NCBI GenBank assembly: GCA_934133115.1
Contig: CAKPAV010000006.1
Span: 1 to 15,635, forward strand
DNA: 15,635 bases
Origin: an uncultured Bacilli bacterium
Lineage (GTDB): Bacteria > Bacillota_I > Bacilli_A > RFN20 > CAG-826
Direction of reading: 5' to 3'
A program made the translations under genes and the position numbers. The notes under the pieces were generated by a model. The model made no database searches and was not told the origin of the DNA. It saw nothing but the letters and a program-made list of their open reading frames with translations. Positions 1 through 7,861 of this stretch are shown here, piece by piece; positions within the stretch are counted from its first letter, which is position 1; every line of letters starts with the position of its first letter.

Positions 1-622
1 CGGCTTTATTGGGCCAAATGGTGCTGGCAAATCAACTTTAATTAAATCCATTGTTGGTTTAAATAATTTTGATAGTGGTGAAATTATTTTTAATAATATG
101 ACTATGAAAAATAATGAAATGGAATTTAAAAAAGCTTTAGCATATATTCCTGATAATCCAGATTTATATGAACATTTATCGGGAATTAAATATTTAAATT
201 TCATTTGTGATGTTTTTGGTGTTGATAAAAATAAAAGAGTTGAAGAAATAGAAAGTTACGCGACAAGATTTGGTATTAAAGATAATCTTAATGATTTGAT
301 TTCTTCTTATTCTCATGGCATGAAGCAAAAATTAGCGGTCATAGCGTCTTTAATCCATCATCCACATTTATTAGTAATGGATGAACCATTTGTGGGATTA
401 GATCCAATTGCCTCCCATACTTTAAAAACAATTATGCAAGAATTTGTTAGTGAAGGAAATATTATTTTCTTCTCCTCTCATGTTTTAGAAGTGGTGGAAA
501 AATTATGTGAACATGTTGCTATTATTAATAATGGTAAAATTGTTTATGATGGAAATCTTGAATCAATGAATAAAGATGAATCATTAGAACAATTATTCTT
601 GGAGTTGACTAACCATGAATAA
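1..622 (+). CDS. ABC transporter ATP-binding protein, 5' end missing
   Basis: Cytoplasmic ATPase of an ABC exporter; it powers the membrane protein encoded immediately downstream. The frame is open from base 2, so the gene starts left of the window; an ATG at 98 is internal. Visible in order: Walker A GPNGAGKST (bases 11-37), a Q-loop-position stretch YIPDNPDLYEHLSG, the ABC signature SHGMKQK (about 313-333), Walker B LLVMDEP, D-loop GLDP and H-loop SSH (about 475-483). Only some 25-35 N-terminal residues seem to be missing. The signature is SHGMKQK rather than LSGGQ, as is common in the DRA/EcsA-like exporter ATPases. The stop overlaps the start of the permease by 8 bases, which suggests translational coupling. 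The substrate cannot be read from sequence. Confidence 0.93.
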   Translation, partial: GFIGPNGAGKSTLIKSIVGLNNFDSGEIIFNNMTMKNNEMEFKKALAYIPDNPDLYEHLSGIKYLNFICDVFGVDKNKRVEEIESYATRFGIKDNLNDLISSYSHGMKQKLAVIASLIHHPHLLVMDEPFVGLDPIASHTLKTIMQEFVSEGNIIFFSSHVLEVVEKLCEHVAIINNGKIVYDGNLESMNKDESLEQLFLELTNHE

Positions 623-2183
623 TTTTAGTGTAGTATTTAAGACTTTGTTTAGTGAGTTATTTTCTTCTTTTTCAAAGAAAAATAATCGTAAGCCGTATAT
701 AACTTTAATAATTCTAGGAGTTTTATTCTTTGGATTGTCCATATTTTATACTTTAGGTATGGATGTTATTTTAAAGGAAGTTAACGGGGAACAATATCTT
801 CCATTACTATTTGCTAGTGTTGCTTTAATATTTGTTATCTTTACAACAATCTTTAGAGCACAAATGGTGTTATTTTCTAATAAAGACCATAATATATTAA
901 CTCCTTTACCAATAACTAAGAAAACGATTATAAGTGCGAAATTATTAATATTTTATTTACAAGAATTGGTATACTCAATTATTTTATTTTTACCAACAGT
1001 TGTTTTATATTCTTTATCACATATCTCATTTTTGTTTTTTGGCTTGATTTTGTTATTAATAATTCCTTTAATTGGTGTATTAGTATCTAGTGTTATTGGA
1101 TTTTTGATTTCATTTTTAGTTAATCGTTTTAAAATAGCTAAGATAATTTCTACTATTTTGTATATTGGATTATTTGTTGGACTTATTGTATTATCTTTTA
1201 CATTAAATATAAATGGGACAGGTGAAGAAGATCCAACAGTTTTCCTAAAAGCAATTGCAAAAATGCGTGACTTTTTCTTGTTTGATTGGATATATCGTGG
1301 CTTTGTTAATAATGAATGGCTTTATTTTTTATTGCTTGTCGGTAGTTCGCTTGTTAGCGCTTTTATCGTTATCTTCTTATATGCAAAATTTTATGAAGCG
1401 TTTTATATAATGCTTAATCGTAGTTTTTCAAGAAGTAAATATAATCGTAAAGAAGTTAAATCTAAATCAGTTGTTTCCTCAATAATTTCTAAAGATTTTA
1501 AACTGTTATTCTCTGTACCTTTGATTTTATTAAGTTCTTTTTCTGGTGGACTTGCTGGAGTAATTATGACTACATTCGTGGTAATTAACTTCAATAATAT
1601 AACAGTTCCTCCAGAAGCAACATTAATTGTGGATATGATAAAGAGCGCATCCCCGATAATAATTTGTTTCTTTTGTGCTATGATGGCAATTACTACAATG
1701 GCCATATCTTTAGAAAAAGATAGTTTTTGGCTTATCAAAACTTTACCGATAAGAAAAAAAGATTATTACATGGCTAAATTAATTGAAAATCAAATATTTA
1801 ATGGCATATTTGCACTCATTAGTAGTTTAATTATTATATGTGTTATCCCAATGAATGTATTAGATATTATCAATTTAATTATTTATCCGCAACTCTACAT
1901 ATTAGCACTAGGATTATTTGGTTTGGTAATCAATTTAAAACACCCACGATTGCATTGGTCATCTTTTAACGAAATAAAAAATTCTGCATCAATAATGATT
2001 TATACTTTTTCCGAAATGCTTATTGCTTTAGTATTATGTGGTATATTTATCATATTTTATTTTTTAATGGGTTTAGTAATCGCGGTTATTATTTCGTTGC
2101 TTCTTATCATTTTGTTCATTCTAATTATGATTCAAGTATTAAATAAAGAAGGCAAAAAATGGTTCGATGAAATTGTTTGCTAA
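615..2183 (+). CDS. ABC exporter permease, two-halved (ABC-2 type)
   Basis: Very hydrophobic 522-residue integral membrane protein with about 11-13 predicted membrane segments; partner of the ATPase it overlaps by 8 bases. A GGAG at 601-604 lies 10 bases before the ATG. The sequence is internally duplicated: a cytoplasmic LPITKKTIISAKL (about residues 98-110) is echoed by LPIRKKDYYMAKL (about 377-389), and each half opens with a similar amphipathic stretch (FKTLFSELFSS near 8, KDFKLLFS near 293). It therefore looks like two fused six-helix half-permeases, resembling the large 500-550-residue permeases of EcsAB-like exporters. Transported substrate unknown: peptide, lipid or drug are all possible. 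The family resemblance is by pattern only. Confidence 0.85.
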   Translation: MNNFSVVFKTLFSELFSSFSKKNNRKPYITLIILGVLFFGLSIFYTLGMDVILKEVNGEQYLPLLFASVALIFVIFTTIFRAQMVLFSNKDHNILTPLPITKKTIISAKLLIFYLQELVYSIILFLPTVVLYSLSHISFLFFGLILLLIIPLIGVLVSSVIGFLISFLVNRFKIAKIISTILYIGLFVGLIVLSFTLNINGTGEEDPTVFLKAIAKMRDFFLFDWIYRGFVNNEWLYFLLLVGSSLVSAFIVIFLYAKFYEAFYIMLNRSFSRSKYNRKEVKSKSVVSSIISKDFKLLFSVPLILLSSFSGGLAGVIMTTFVVINFNNITVPPEATLIVDMIKSASPIIICFFCAMMAITTMAISLEKDSFWLIKTLPIRKKDYYMAKLIENQIFNGIFALISSLIIICVIPMNVLDIINLIIYPQLYILALGLFGLVINLKHPRLHWSSFNEIKNSASIMIYTFSEMLIALVLCGIFIIFYFLMGLVIAVIISLLLIILFILIMIQVLNKEGKKWFDEIVC

Positions 2184-2202
2184 ATATTAAAATAAACATA
2201 AT

Positions 2203-2234
2203 AAATGGTGAGTAATTGTTCTCATCATTTTTTT
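2203..2234 (+). terminator. Rho-independent terminator after the ABC exporter pair
   Basis: A 10-bp stem with one G-U pair (2203-2212 with 2221-2230) closes an 8-base loop and runs into seven T residues. It lies 20 bases after the permease stop and separates this operon from the MATE gene. Confidence 0.8.
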
Positions 2235-2256
2235 ATGGATTTAAAGCGTTTTATTG

Positions 2257-2285
2257 TTGAAATTACTAACAAAAAGTGATAAAAC
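2257..2285 (+). promoter_or_regulatory. Probable promoter of the MATE gene
   Basis: TTGAAA at 2257-2262, a 17-base spacer, then TAAAAC at 2280-2285 preceded by TGA (extended -10 form). It sits between the upstream terminator and the AAAGGA ribosome site at 2298-2303. The -10 hexamer matches consensus at only 4 of 6 positions. Confidence 0.45.
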
Positions 2286-2310
2286 ATTGCTTGTGTGAAA
2301 GGATTTAGTT

Positions 2311-3675
2311 ATGAAGACAAGCAGTAGTGAAAATTTTGAAAAAGGTTCCTTATGGAAACAAATATTATTATTTTCTTTACCACTAGTGGCCACGAATGTA
2401 TTACAAATTTTATTTAATATGTCCGATATTGCTGTTGTTGGTAAGTTTGGCGGTCCAAATTCTTTAGGGGCTGTGGGATCTACAACAACATTAGTTACTT
2501 TGTTTACTGGTTTTTTAATTGGCTTAGGTAATGGTGTTAATGCTTTGCTTGCTAAATTTATTGGACAAAAAAATCAACAAAGTATTCATGACACAATCCA
2601 CGTATCTTTTGTATTAAGTATCATCATGGGATTAATATTAACATTTATCGCCGAACTTACTATTCCTTGGTTTTTAAGTATTTTAGGAACGCAAGATGTT
2701 TTCTTTGAAGGCGCGACAAGTTATTTAAGAATATATATGTTAGGCATGCCAGCTTTAGCAATATTTAATTATGGTAATGCAGTATTTAGCGCAATGGGGA
2801 ATACTCGTCGCCCATTAATCTTTTTACTTTGCTCAGGTATTATTAATGTTGCCTTAAATCTATTATTCGTAATTGTTTGTAAACTTGATGTTATGGGTGT
2901 AGCCTTAGCAAGTATTATTTCTCAATATATCTCTGCTTTATTAATTGTTATTTCGATAATGCGTTTTAAAGGCGAATATAAATTAGCATTTGCGCATTTA
3001 AAATTAAATAAAAATATTGGCTTACAAGTTTTAAAACTTGGTATTCCAGCTGGATTTCAAAACTCAATATTTGCGATTGCTAACTTATTTATTCAATCAG
3101 GTGTAAATAGTTTACCAAAAATTATGGTTGATGGAAACTCAGCAGCAGCTAACGCAGATGCCTTAATTTATGATGTTATGGCAGCGTTTTATGTTGGTTG
3201 TTCTACATTTATGGCTCAAAACTATGGGGCTAAAAATAAAAGTCGCGTAATGAAAAGTTATCTTGTTAGTTTAACTTATTCATTTGGTGCTGGCTTAATT
3301 TTAGGATTATTACTGGTAGTATTTGGAAGACAATTTTTATCTTTGTTTACTAATTCTAGTGAAGTTATTGATGCAGGCATGAAAAGAATAATGATTATGG
3401 GATTTTCTTATGGATTCTGTGCTTTAATGGATAATTCGATTGCTGGTTCAAGAGGCTTAGGAAAAACAATTGTACCAACTATTATTGTTATTACTGGTTC
3501 ATGTGTATTTAGAATTATTTGGATTTATACAATATTTGCACATTTTAAAACCATACCATCTTTATATTTATTATATATATTCTCTTGGTTAATAACTGGG
3601 ATTGCTGAGCTTATTTATTTCATTAGTGTTTATAAAAAGGCTATTAAGGAAATGGAAACAATAGAAAATAACTAG
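2311..3675 (+). CDS. MATE family efflux transporter
   Basis: A 454-residue inner-membrane multidrug/toxin extrusion pump; MATE proteins expel cationic drugs or metabolites using Na+ or H+ gradients. The length and about 12 hydrophobic helices fit the family. The two MATE lobes show in matching motifs: GNGVNALLAKFIGQKN (about residues 73-88) in the first, and GCSTFMAQNYGAKN (about 296-309) in the second. The N-terminus carries the typical W(K)Q-IL-FSLPL segment before helix 1. The start is supported by AAAGGA 7 bases upstream. It has its own promoter and terminators on both sides, so it is probably monocistronic. Substrate is unknown; many such genes in gut Firmicutes are annotated only as MATE or MepA/NorM-like. 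Confidence 0.93.
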   Translation: MKTSSSENFEKGSLWKQILLFSLPLVATNVLQILFNMSDIAVVGKFGGPNSLGAVGSTTTLVTLFTGFLIGLGNGVNALLAKFIGQKNQQSIHDTIHVSFVLSIIMGLILTFIAELTIPWFLSILGTQDVFFEGATSYLRIYMLGMPALAIFNYGNAVFSAMGNTRRPLIFLLCSGIINVALNLLFVIVCKLDVMGVALASIISQYISALLIVISIMRFKGEYKLAFAHLKLNKNIGLQVLKLGIPAGFQNSIFAIANLFIQSGVNSLPKIMVDGNSAAANADALIYDVMAAFYVGCSTFMAQNYGAKNKSRVMKSYLVSLTYSFGAGLILGLLLVVFGRQFLSLFTNSSEVIDAGMKRIMIMGFSYGFCALMDNSIAGSRGLGKTIVPTIIVITGSCVFRIIWIYTIFAHFKTIPSLYLLYIFSWLITGIAELIYFISVYKKAIKEMETIENN

Positions 3676-3700
3676 TAGTTTAGAAACTACTAGTTATTTT
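3669..3700. terminator. Two-way terminator shared by convergent genes
   Basis: A perfect 12-bp stem (3669-3680 with 3685-3696) with a four-base loop TAGA. Rightward it is followed by TTTT, leftward by the complement of AAAA at 3665-3668. Both the TAG of the MATE gene (3673-3675) and the TAA of the minus-strand gene (3680-3682) fall inside the hairpin. Confidence 0.85.
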
Positions 3701-4402
3701 ATTTAATATCGTATTGATTGTATTTGTATCATTACTTACAAGTTCTAAATTATATTTGTAATTATTGTTTATAAAATAGAAATAAGAACTAGAATTCTTT
3801 ATTTCGCCATAGATGAGTGTTTTATTTAATGTAAGGTATTTATTATAATTTTTATAAGAAGAAGTTTTTTCTAACGCTAAATGATTAAGTTCAACATATA
3901 ATTTGCTATCAATATTTTCAATAGTTTTATATTCGACATAATAAGCAACAATTGTGTTTTCTTTATAATCTTTAGTAGCATTAATTAATTCATATTCTTC
4001 ATATAAAGAAACTTGGTTTTCATCTATAAAAGATAGAAAGTTTTTATTTTTGTATGTACTTCTTATCACATTTAAATCAGAATCATTTAGTGTGCTAAAT
4101 GTAGTCATGGCATTTTCTTTATTACGTATGCCTTTTACAATCAAAAAGGATGTAATCATTAAGATAATAGCTATAAAAATGCTCCAAATATAATATTTTT
4201 GTTTATCACTTTTGGTATCTAATGTTATATTTTCGTTATTGGTAGCTAAAGTAGCATTATTTACTAAAACTTTAGATTCTTTTTGTTCATTTAAATATTT
4301 TTTTGCTTTTAATGTTAAGTCTTTAGAAGGAGTACTAGCGCGTTCTTCAACATATTTAGAGAACAGTTCTTCTAATTCTTGGTCTTTAATATCGCTTCTC
4401 AT
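3680..4402 (-). CDS. Single-pass membrane protein, probable anti-sigma factor
   Basis: 240 residues: an acidic/charged cytoplasmic N-terminus (1-68, with EELFSKYVEERA early on), one membrane helix at about 70-90 (YYIWSIFIAIILMITSFLIV), then an extracytoplasmic domain of about 150 residues rich in Asn, Tyr and Lys. No signal peptide. I recognise no named domain. The job is inferred from position: it follows an ECF sigma gene by 52 bases on the same strand, the usual place for an anti-sigma factor, and has the usual topology of a cytoplasmic sigma-binding segment, one helix and an outer sensor. It would hold the sigma factor inactive until an envelope signal arrives. AAAGGA (4410-4415) lies 7 bases before the ATG. 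No zinc-binding HxxxCxxC (ZAS) motif is present, so it would not be a classical ZAS-type anti-sigma. Confidence 0.6.
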   Translation of the reverse strand: MRSDIKDQELEELFSKYVEERASTPSKDLTLKAKKYLNEQKESKVLVNNATLATNNENITLDTKSDKQKYYIWSIFIAIILMITSFLIVKGIRNKENAMTTFSTLNDSDLNVIRSTYKNKNFLSFIDENQVSLYEEYELINATKDYKENTIVAYYVEYKTIENIDSKLYVELNHLALEKTSSYKNYNKYLTLNKTLIYGEIKNSSSYFYFINNNYKYNLELVSNDTNTINTILNKITSSF

Positions 4403-4454
4403 AATTTTGTCCTTTCATTATATATAACAATCTTTTTATTTATTTTGTCCACGT

Positions 4455-4991
4455 TTACTTAATTAAATTTTTCATTTTTTCTTCGGCTTTTTGTATTTCT
4501 TTACTTACATATGATTTAGATTTTTTGATTTCTTTAGCTATTTCTCTTACGCTCATATCTAAAAAATATTTCATATATATCATTTGTTTTACTATTGGTG
4601 GAGTTAAAGAATTCATTAATTGTTCCACTAGTAATTGAGTATGAGATTTATTAGTTAAATCATCATCGTCACTAATATTAGCAAATTCATCAATGTCGAT
4701 AGTGGGATTATTATTCAAAGTTTTAATAGTATTCAAGGCAGTGTTTTTAGTTATTTTACAAATCCAAGCATAGCCATTAGAACCTTTTTTATATGTATTA
4801 GCGCTTTGCACTATTTTTAATAAACTATCTTGAATAACATCTTCACTAATGAAATTATCATTAGTAATGCCTTTAGCAATAACAAACATAACTTTCCCCA
4901 TTGCTTTATAAATTATGTCAATGCCTTTTTCATCGCCATCAGTAATGAGAGATAAGGCATATTCTATTATTTTATTTAGATCTTTATCCAT
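4455..4991 (-). CDS. ECF-type RNA polymerase sigma factor
   Basis: 178 residues (179 from the upstream ATG), normal for an extracytoplasmic-function sigma-70 factor that directs RNA polymerase to a small regulon. Region 2 spans about residues 24-95 with the acidic SEDVIQDSLLKI helix and the W-containing NGYAWICKITKNTALN segment. A short acidic linker (ISDDDDL) follows. Region 4 at about 122-178 has a helix-turn-helix around MSVREIAKEIKKSKSYVSKEI that should read the -35 element. Two tandem ATGs occur (4994 and 4991); the ribosome site AAGAGGTG (4997-5004) sits too near the first and well placed for the second, so 4991 is preferred. The next gene is the probable anti-sigma factor. Its target genes are unknown; the divergent glycosyltransferase is a candidate. 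Confidence 0.88.
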   Translation of the reverse strand: MDKDLNKIIEYALSLITDGDEKGIDIIYKAMGKVMFVIAKGITNDNFISEDVIQDSLLKIVQSANTYKKGSNGYAWICKITKNTALNTIKTLNNNPTIDIDEFANISDDDDLTNKSHTQLLVEQLMNSLTPPIVKQMIYMKYFLDMSVREIAKEIKKSKSYVSKEIQKAEEKMKNLIK

Positions 4992-4996
4992 CATTA

Positions 4997-5004
4997 CACC
5001 TCTT
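4997..5004 (-). promoter_or_regulatory. Ribosome site deciding the sigma-factor start
   Basis: AAGAGGTG followed by TA, then ATGATG. Measured from GAGG, the first ATG is 4 bases away and the second 7, so the second is the better start. Confidence 0.6.
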
Positions 5005-5014
5005 AATTAATTGA

Positions 5015-5043
5015 ATTATACTATGTAGTATTAACCAAGTAAA
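5015..5043 (-). promoter_or_regulatory. Promoter of the sigma/anti-sigma pair with overlapping palindrome
   Basis: On the minus strand: TTTACT (5043-5038), a 17-base spacer, and a perfect TATAAT (5020-5015). The palindrome ATACTA-TG-TAGTAT (5018-5031) overlaps the -10 and could be an operator. The match is to a housekeeping-type promoter, not an evident ECF one, so autoregulation is not shown. Confidence 0.5.
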
Positions 5044-5143
5044 GTTAAAAAAAACTAGTAATAACTAAAAAAGTGTGGACATTTTTAAAATTCATAATGT
5101 TTTATTTATTGTCAAAGTATTTGATAGAGGGAGACAAAACATT

Positions 5144-6763
5144 ATGAAAAAAAGAGGAACAGTTTATTTAATTATTATTGGTTTATGGATAGGAGCGTTA
5201 ATAGTTTTAGGATTTGCTTTATTTAATATTATCAAAGGTATTAACGAAACAAATGTTATAAAGTATATTTCAATTATTATTTTATTAGTTATTAATACAT
5301 TAGTATTAGGAATATTGTGGCTAGGAAGTATTAAAGATTTTATATTTTCTTTAACCTACGCTTTTAAACATAAGACATTAGAAAAAGAATATCAAAAAAT
5401 AAAAGATGTGGAAATGTCTAAGGAAAATGAGCCACGTGTATTACTATTATATTGTACTTGCAATGACTTTAATCCGAGTGCTCTCTCTAAAAGTAGCCGC
5501 CAGGATTATGCTAATTTTAAAGTTGTTATTTTAGATGATAGTACCAAAAATGAATATATTAGCCTCATTAATAAATACAAATTTCAACATTCTAATGTGG
5601 AAGTAATTCGTCGTAAAGATCATAAAGGTTATAAAGCCGGTAATTTAAATAATTATTTAATGGGAAGAGATGACTATGATTATTTTGTGGTATTAGATAG
5701 TGATGAAGTAATACCTCAAGATTATATTAAAAAAGTTTTAAAATATTTTAATTGCGATTCTAATTGTGGTGCAGTACAAGCTAAACATAAAGCCTTAAAA
5801 GGTAAAAATATATTCCAAGACTTAATGGGAATGTGCGTGAATAGTAATGGTACAACAGTACAAGTAGTAAAAAATTTCTATGGGGCTAATGCATTAATTG
5901 GTCATGGTATGACTATTTCTAAAGAATGTTACATTAAGACTAAAGGATTTCCTTTAGTGGTTGCCGAAGATATTTCATTCGCAGTAGAAATTAAAAATGT
6001 AAACTTAAATATAATTTACGCTCCGGATATTGAATGTTACGAAGAATTTCCAATTGATTATGTATCATTAAAGAAACGTCAATGCAAATGGACACAAGGA
6101 AATCTTGAATATATGCGCAAATATGATAAAGACATTAATCATTCAAAAATGAAATGGTTTGAAAAAATGGATATTAAACTTTCTCATTATAGTTTACCAA
6201 TTGTTCCAATACTAAGTTTATTATTAACAATTTGTACAATTGGATTAGGATTTTTAGGTTATCCAATTATTCGTTATTCATTAACTATATATCTAATTAT
6301 GATTTTATTTTTATGCTCGCCAATGATTCCAGATTTATTTGTTTATCAAAGAACAAAAAATGTTTTCTTATTAATCCCATATTTTATTATTAATATTATG
6401 ACTTATGCATCTTTATCACCAATGATGTTAAAAACTATTTTCTTAGGATTATTTGGAAAAAAAGCAACATTTATTGTTACTCCAAAAGATAGCAAAAAAT
6501 TTACTTTAAAAGAAGTATTTAAATATTCTTATGATTCAATAATCTTCGCTTTAATTATTGGTGCTTTGTCCTTATTATCTTGTGGAAGTCTTTTACCAGT
6601 TATATTTATTGTAGTGGGATGCTTAGGAGCACCTTTAATAATTTTATTGGCTAATATATCATTAGAAAAAAAGGTAAAAATCAAAGAAAAAGAACAAAAA
6701 GTAGAAATTATAGAGCCAAGAAAAAAGATTTTTAATACTTGCGAAATAGTAATAAAAAGATAA
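5144..6763 (+). CDS. Processive-type family 2 glycosyltransferase (cellulose-synthase-like)
   Basis: 539-residue membrane glycosyltransferase expected to polymerise a nucleotide-sugar and pass the glycan through the membrane. Order: two N-terminal helices (about 7-29 and 40-62), a cytoplasmic GT-A domain (about 97-345), then about five helices (351-504) and a Lys/Glu-rich tail. Active-site landmarks: ILDDST (DD 131-132), KAGN (164-167), DSD (185-187), a YGANALIGHG acceptor-side motif near 246-255, AED (274-276) and RQCKW (312-316) in place of the usual QxxRW. There is no PilZ domain. The ATG at 5144 is chosen because it precedes the first helix and has GAGGGAG 10 bases upstream; a GTG at 5075 opens the frame but lacks a ribosome site. 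The product (glucan, hyaluronan-like or teichoic-type) cannot be told. It stands alone, divergent from the ECF sigma gene. Confidence 0.85.
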   Translation: MKKRGTVYLIIIGLWIGALIVLGFALFNIIKGINETNVIKYISIIILLVINTLVLGILWLGSIKDFIFSLTYAFKHKTLEKEYQKIKDVEMSKENEPRVLLLYCTCNDFNPSALSKSSRQDYANFKVVILDDSTKNEYISLINKYKFQHSNVEVIRRKDHKGYKAGNLNNYLMGRDDYDYFVVLDSDEVIPQDYIKKVLKYFNCDSNCGAVQAKHKALKGKNIFQDLMGMCVNSNGTTVQVVKNFYGANALIGHGMTISKECYIKTKGFPLVVAEDISFAVEIKNVNLNIIYAPDIECYEEFPIDYVSLKKRQCKWTQGNLEYMRKYDKDINHSKMKWFEKMDIKLSHYSLPIVPILSLLLTICTIGLGFLGYPIIRYSLTIYLIMILFLCSPMIPDLFVYQRTKNVFLLIPYFIINIMTYASLSPMMLKTIFLGLFGKKATFIVTPKDSKKFTLKEVFKYSYDSIIFALIIGALSLLSCGSLLPVIFIVVGCLGAPLIILLANISLEKKVKIKEKEQKVEIIEPRKKIFNTCEIVIKR

Positions 6764-6788
6764 GAAAAAGCACTACTAGGTAGTGCTT
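6764..6788 (-). terminator. Terminator of the ABC importer operon
   Basis: A perfect 9-bp stem AAGCACTAC/GTAGTGCTT (6768-6776 with 6780-6788), loop TAG. Read leftward it runs into TTTTTC, a good terminator for the receptor gene, whose TAA (6787-6789) begins in the stem. Read rightward there is no T-run, so it would serve the glycosyltransferase gene poorly. Confidence 0.75.
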
Positions 6789-7788
6789 AAGACACAAGTG
6801 AGTTATCAACAATCTTTTCAAATGGTGCTGGCTTATCTAATTCTCCAGCAAGTGTAACGATATCAATTAAACGATTATAGTTATCCTTATTTAATTCTAA
6901 TGAATTAGGCCATGCTTTAATTTTTAAGTAGTTATTCATAACGCTTTTTATTTCTACTTCATCGCTAGAAATAAAAGAAGGCGCTAAAGCTTTAATTAAT
7001 TCTTCTCTTGAAGCATTATAAACAAACTCTAATCCTTTTTTTATTGCGCGGGTAAACTTTTCTAAAGTTTCTTTATTTTCACTAAAATAGTTTTTAAGTG
7101 AAGAATAACAAGTATAAGGCACAACTCCGCTTTCTTCACCAATTGAAGCAACGATATGACCAATACCATTTCGTTCAACTTGTGAAGCAGATGGTTCAAA
7201 TAAAGTTACATAATCTGATTGTCCAGCGGTAAAAACACCCGCCATGACATCAAAGTTAACATCAGTACGAATATTAACGTCCGCAGTAGCGTCTTCTCCG
7301 TTTCTTGTGACTGTTAATCCTTTATTTTTTAAGACGTATTCTAGAGTCATTTCCGGCATTCCGCCTTTTCTTCCGCCAATTAATGTTTTACCTTTTAACA
7401 TATCATAAGAGAAGTTATCAATTTTTTCTCTTCCCAATAAGAACGATCCATCTTTTTGAGTTAATTGAGCAAAGTTAATCGCGTAGTTTTTTTCTCCGCC
7501 GTTATAAACATAGACCGTGGCTTCTGGACCCATAAGAGCAATTTGTGCTTCTTTAGATAATAAAGCTGCCATAGTCTTATCAGCGCCAGGTGTAGTAATG
7601 ACTTTAATGTTTAATCCTTCATCTTTAAAATACCCATTATTTATTGCCACATATTGTGGGGCATAAAATAAAGAATGAGTAACTTCCGCAATCGTGATAT
7701 TAGTTAAGCCATTATCGTTACATCCACTTATAAAAAATAAGGGAAGTACCATAAATAAAGTTAATAAGAATGTTTTAATTTTTTTCAT
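6787..7788 (-). CDS. ABC importer substrate-binding lipoprotein (NMT1/SsuA-like)
   Basis: 333-residue receptor tethered outside the membrane. It delivers substrate to the permease and ATPase encoded just upstream. Residues 2-22 form a lipoprotein signal (KKIKTFLLTLFMVL) ending FISGC, with lipidated Cys23. The mature part has the NMT1/SsuA/ThiY fold pattern: HSLFYAPQYVAINNGYFKDE (about 38-57), then GGRKGGMPEMTLEYVL and YVTLFEPSA. I know this pattern from SsuA/TauA/ThiY-type receptors, which bind sulfonates, thiamine precursor or similar small molecules. The CCCFC motif of classic ThiY is absent and no TPP riboswitch precedes the operon, so thiamine precursor is not specially supported. The start at 7788 is chosen over 7800 because GGAG (7795-7798) sits 6 bases before it and the protein then opens with MKK. 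Confidence 0.85.
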   Translation of the reverse strand: MKKIKTFLLTLFMVLPLFFISGCNDNGLTNITIAEVTHSLFYAPQYVAINNGYFKDEGLNIKVITTPGADKTMAALLSKEAQIALMGPEATVYVYNGGEKNYAINFAQLTQKDGSFLLGREKIDNFSYDMLKGKTLIGGRKGGMPEMTLEYVLKNKGLTVTRNGEDATADVNIRTDVNFDVMAGVFTAGQSDYVTLFEPSASQVERNGIGHIVASIGEESGVVPYTCYSSLKNYFSENKETLEKFTRAIKKGLEFVYNASREELIKALAPSFISSDEVEIKSVMNNYLKIKAWPNSLELNKDNYNRLIDIVTLAGELDKPAPFEKIVDNSLVS

Positions 7789-7794
7789 AATAAT

Positions 7795-7798
7795 CTCC
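7795..7798 (-). promoter_or_regulatory. Ribosome site deciding the receptor start
   Basis: GGAG lies inside the four-codon extension from the upstream ATG (7800) and 6 bases before the ATG at 7788; nothing like a ribosome site precedes 7800. Confidence 0.65.
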
Positions 7799-7807
7799 AT
7801 AATTTAG

Positions 7808-7841
7808 TTTATTAGTGATTTTAAAAAATGCCACTAATAAA
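7808..7841 (-). repeat. Intercistronic hairpin before the receptor gene
   Basis: A perfect 10-bp inverted repeat, TTTATTAGTG with CACTAATAAA, loop 14 bases, between the permease stop and the receptor's ribosome site. There is no T-run after it on the minus strand, so it is not a normal terminator. Such hairpins can protect or define the end of a processed mRNA and raise receptor output relative to permease. Confidence 0.55.
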
Positions 7842-7861
7842 AAGGTAAAGAAGAAAATGGG

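Noticed and set aside
5075..5143. GTG start at 5075 for the glycosyltransferase
   Set aside because: No ribosome site precedes it and it adds 23 residues ahead of the normal first helix; GAGGGAG points to the ATG at 5144.
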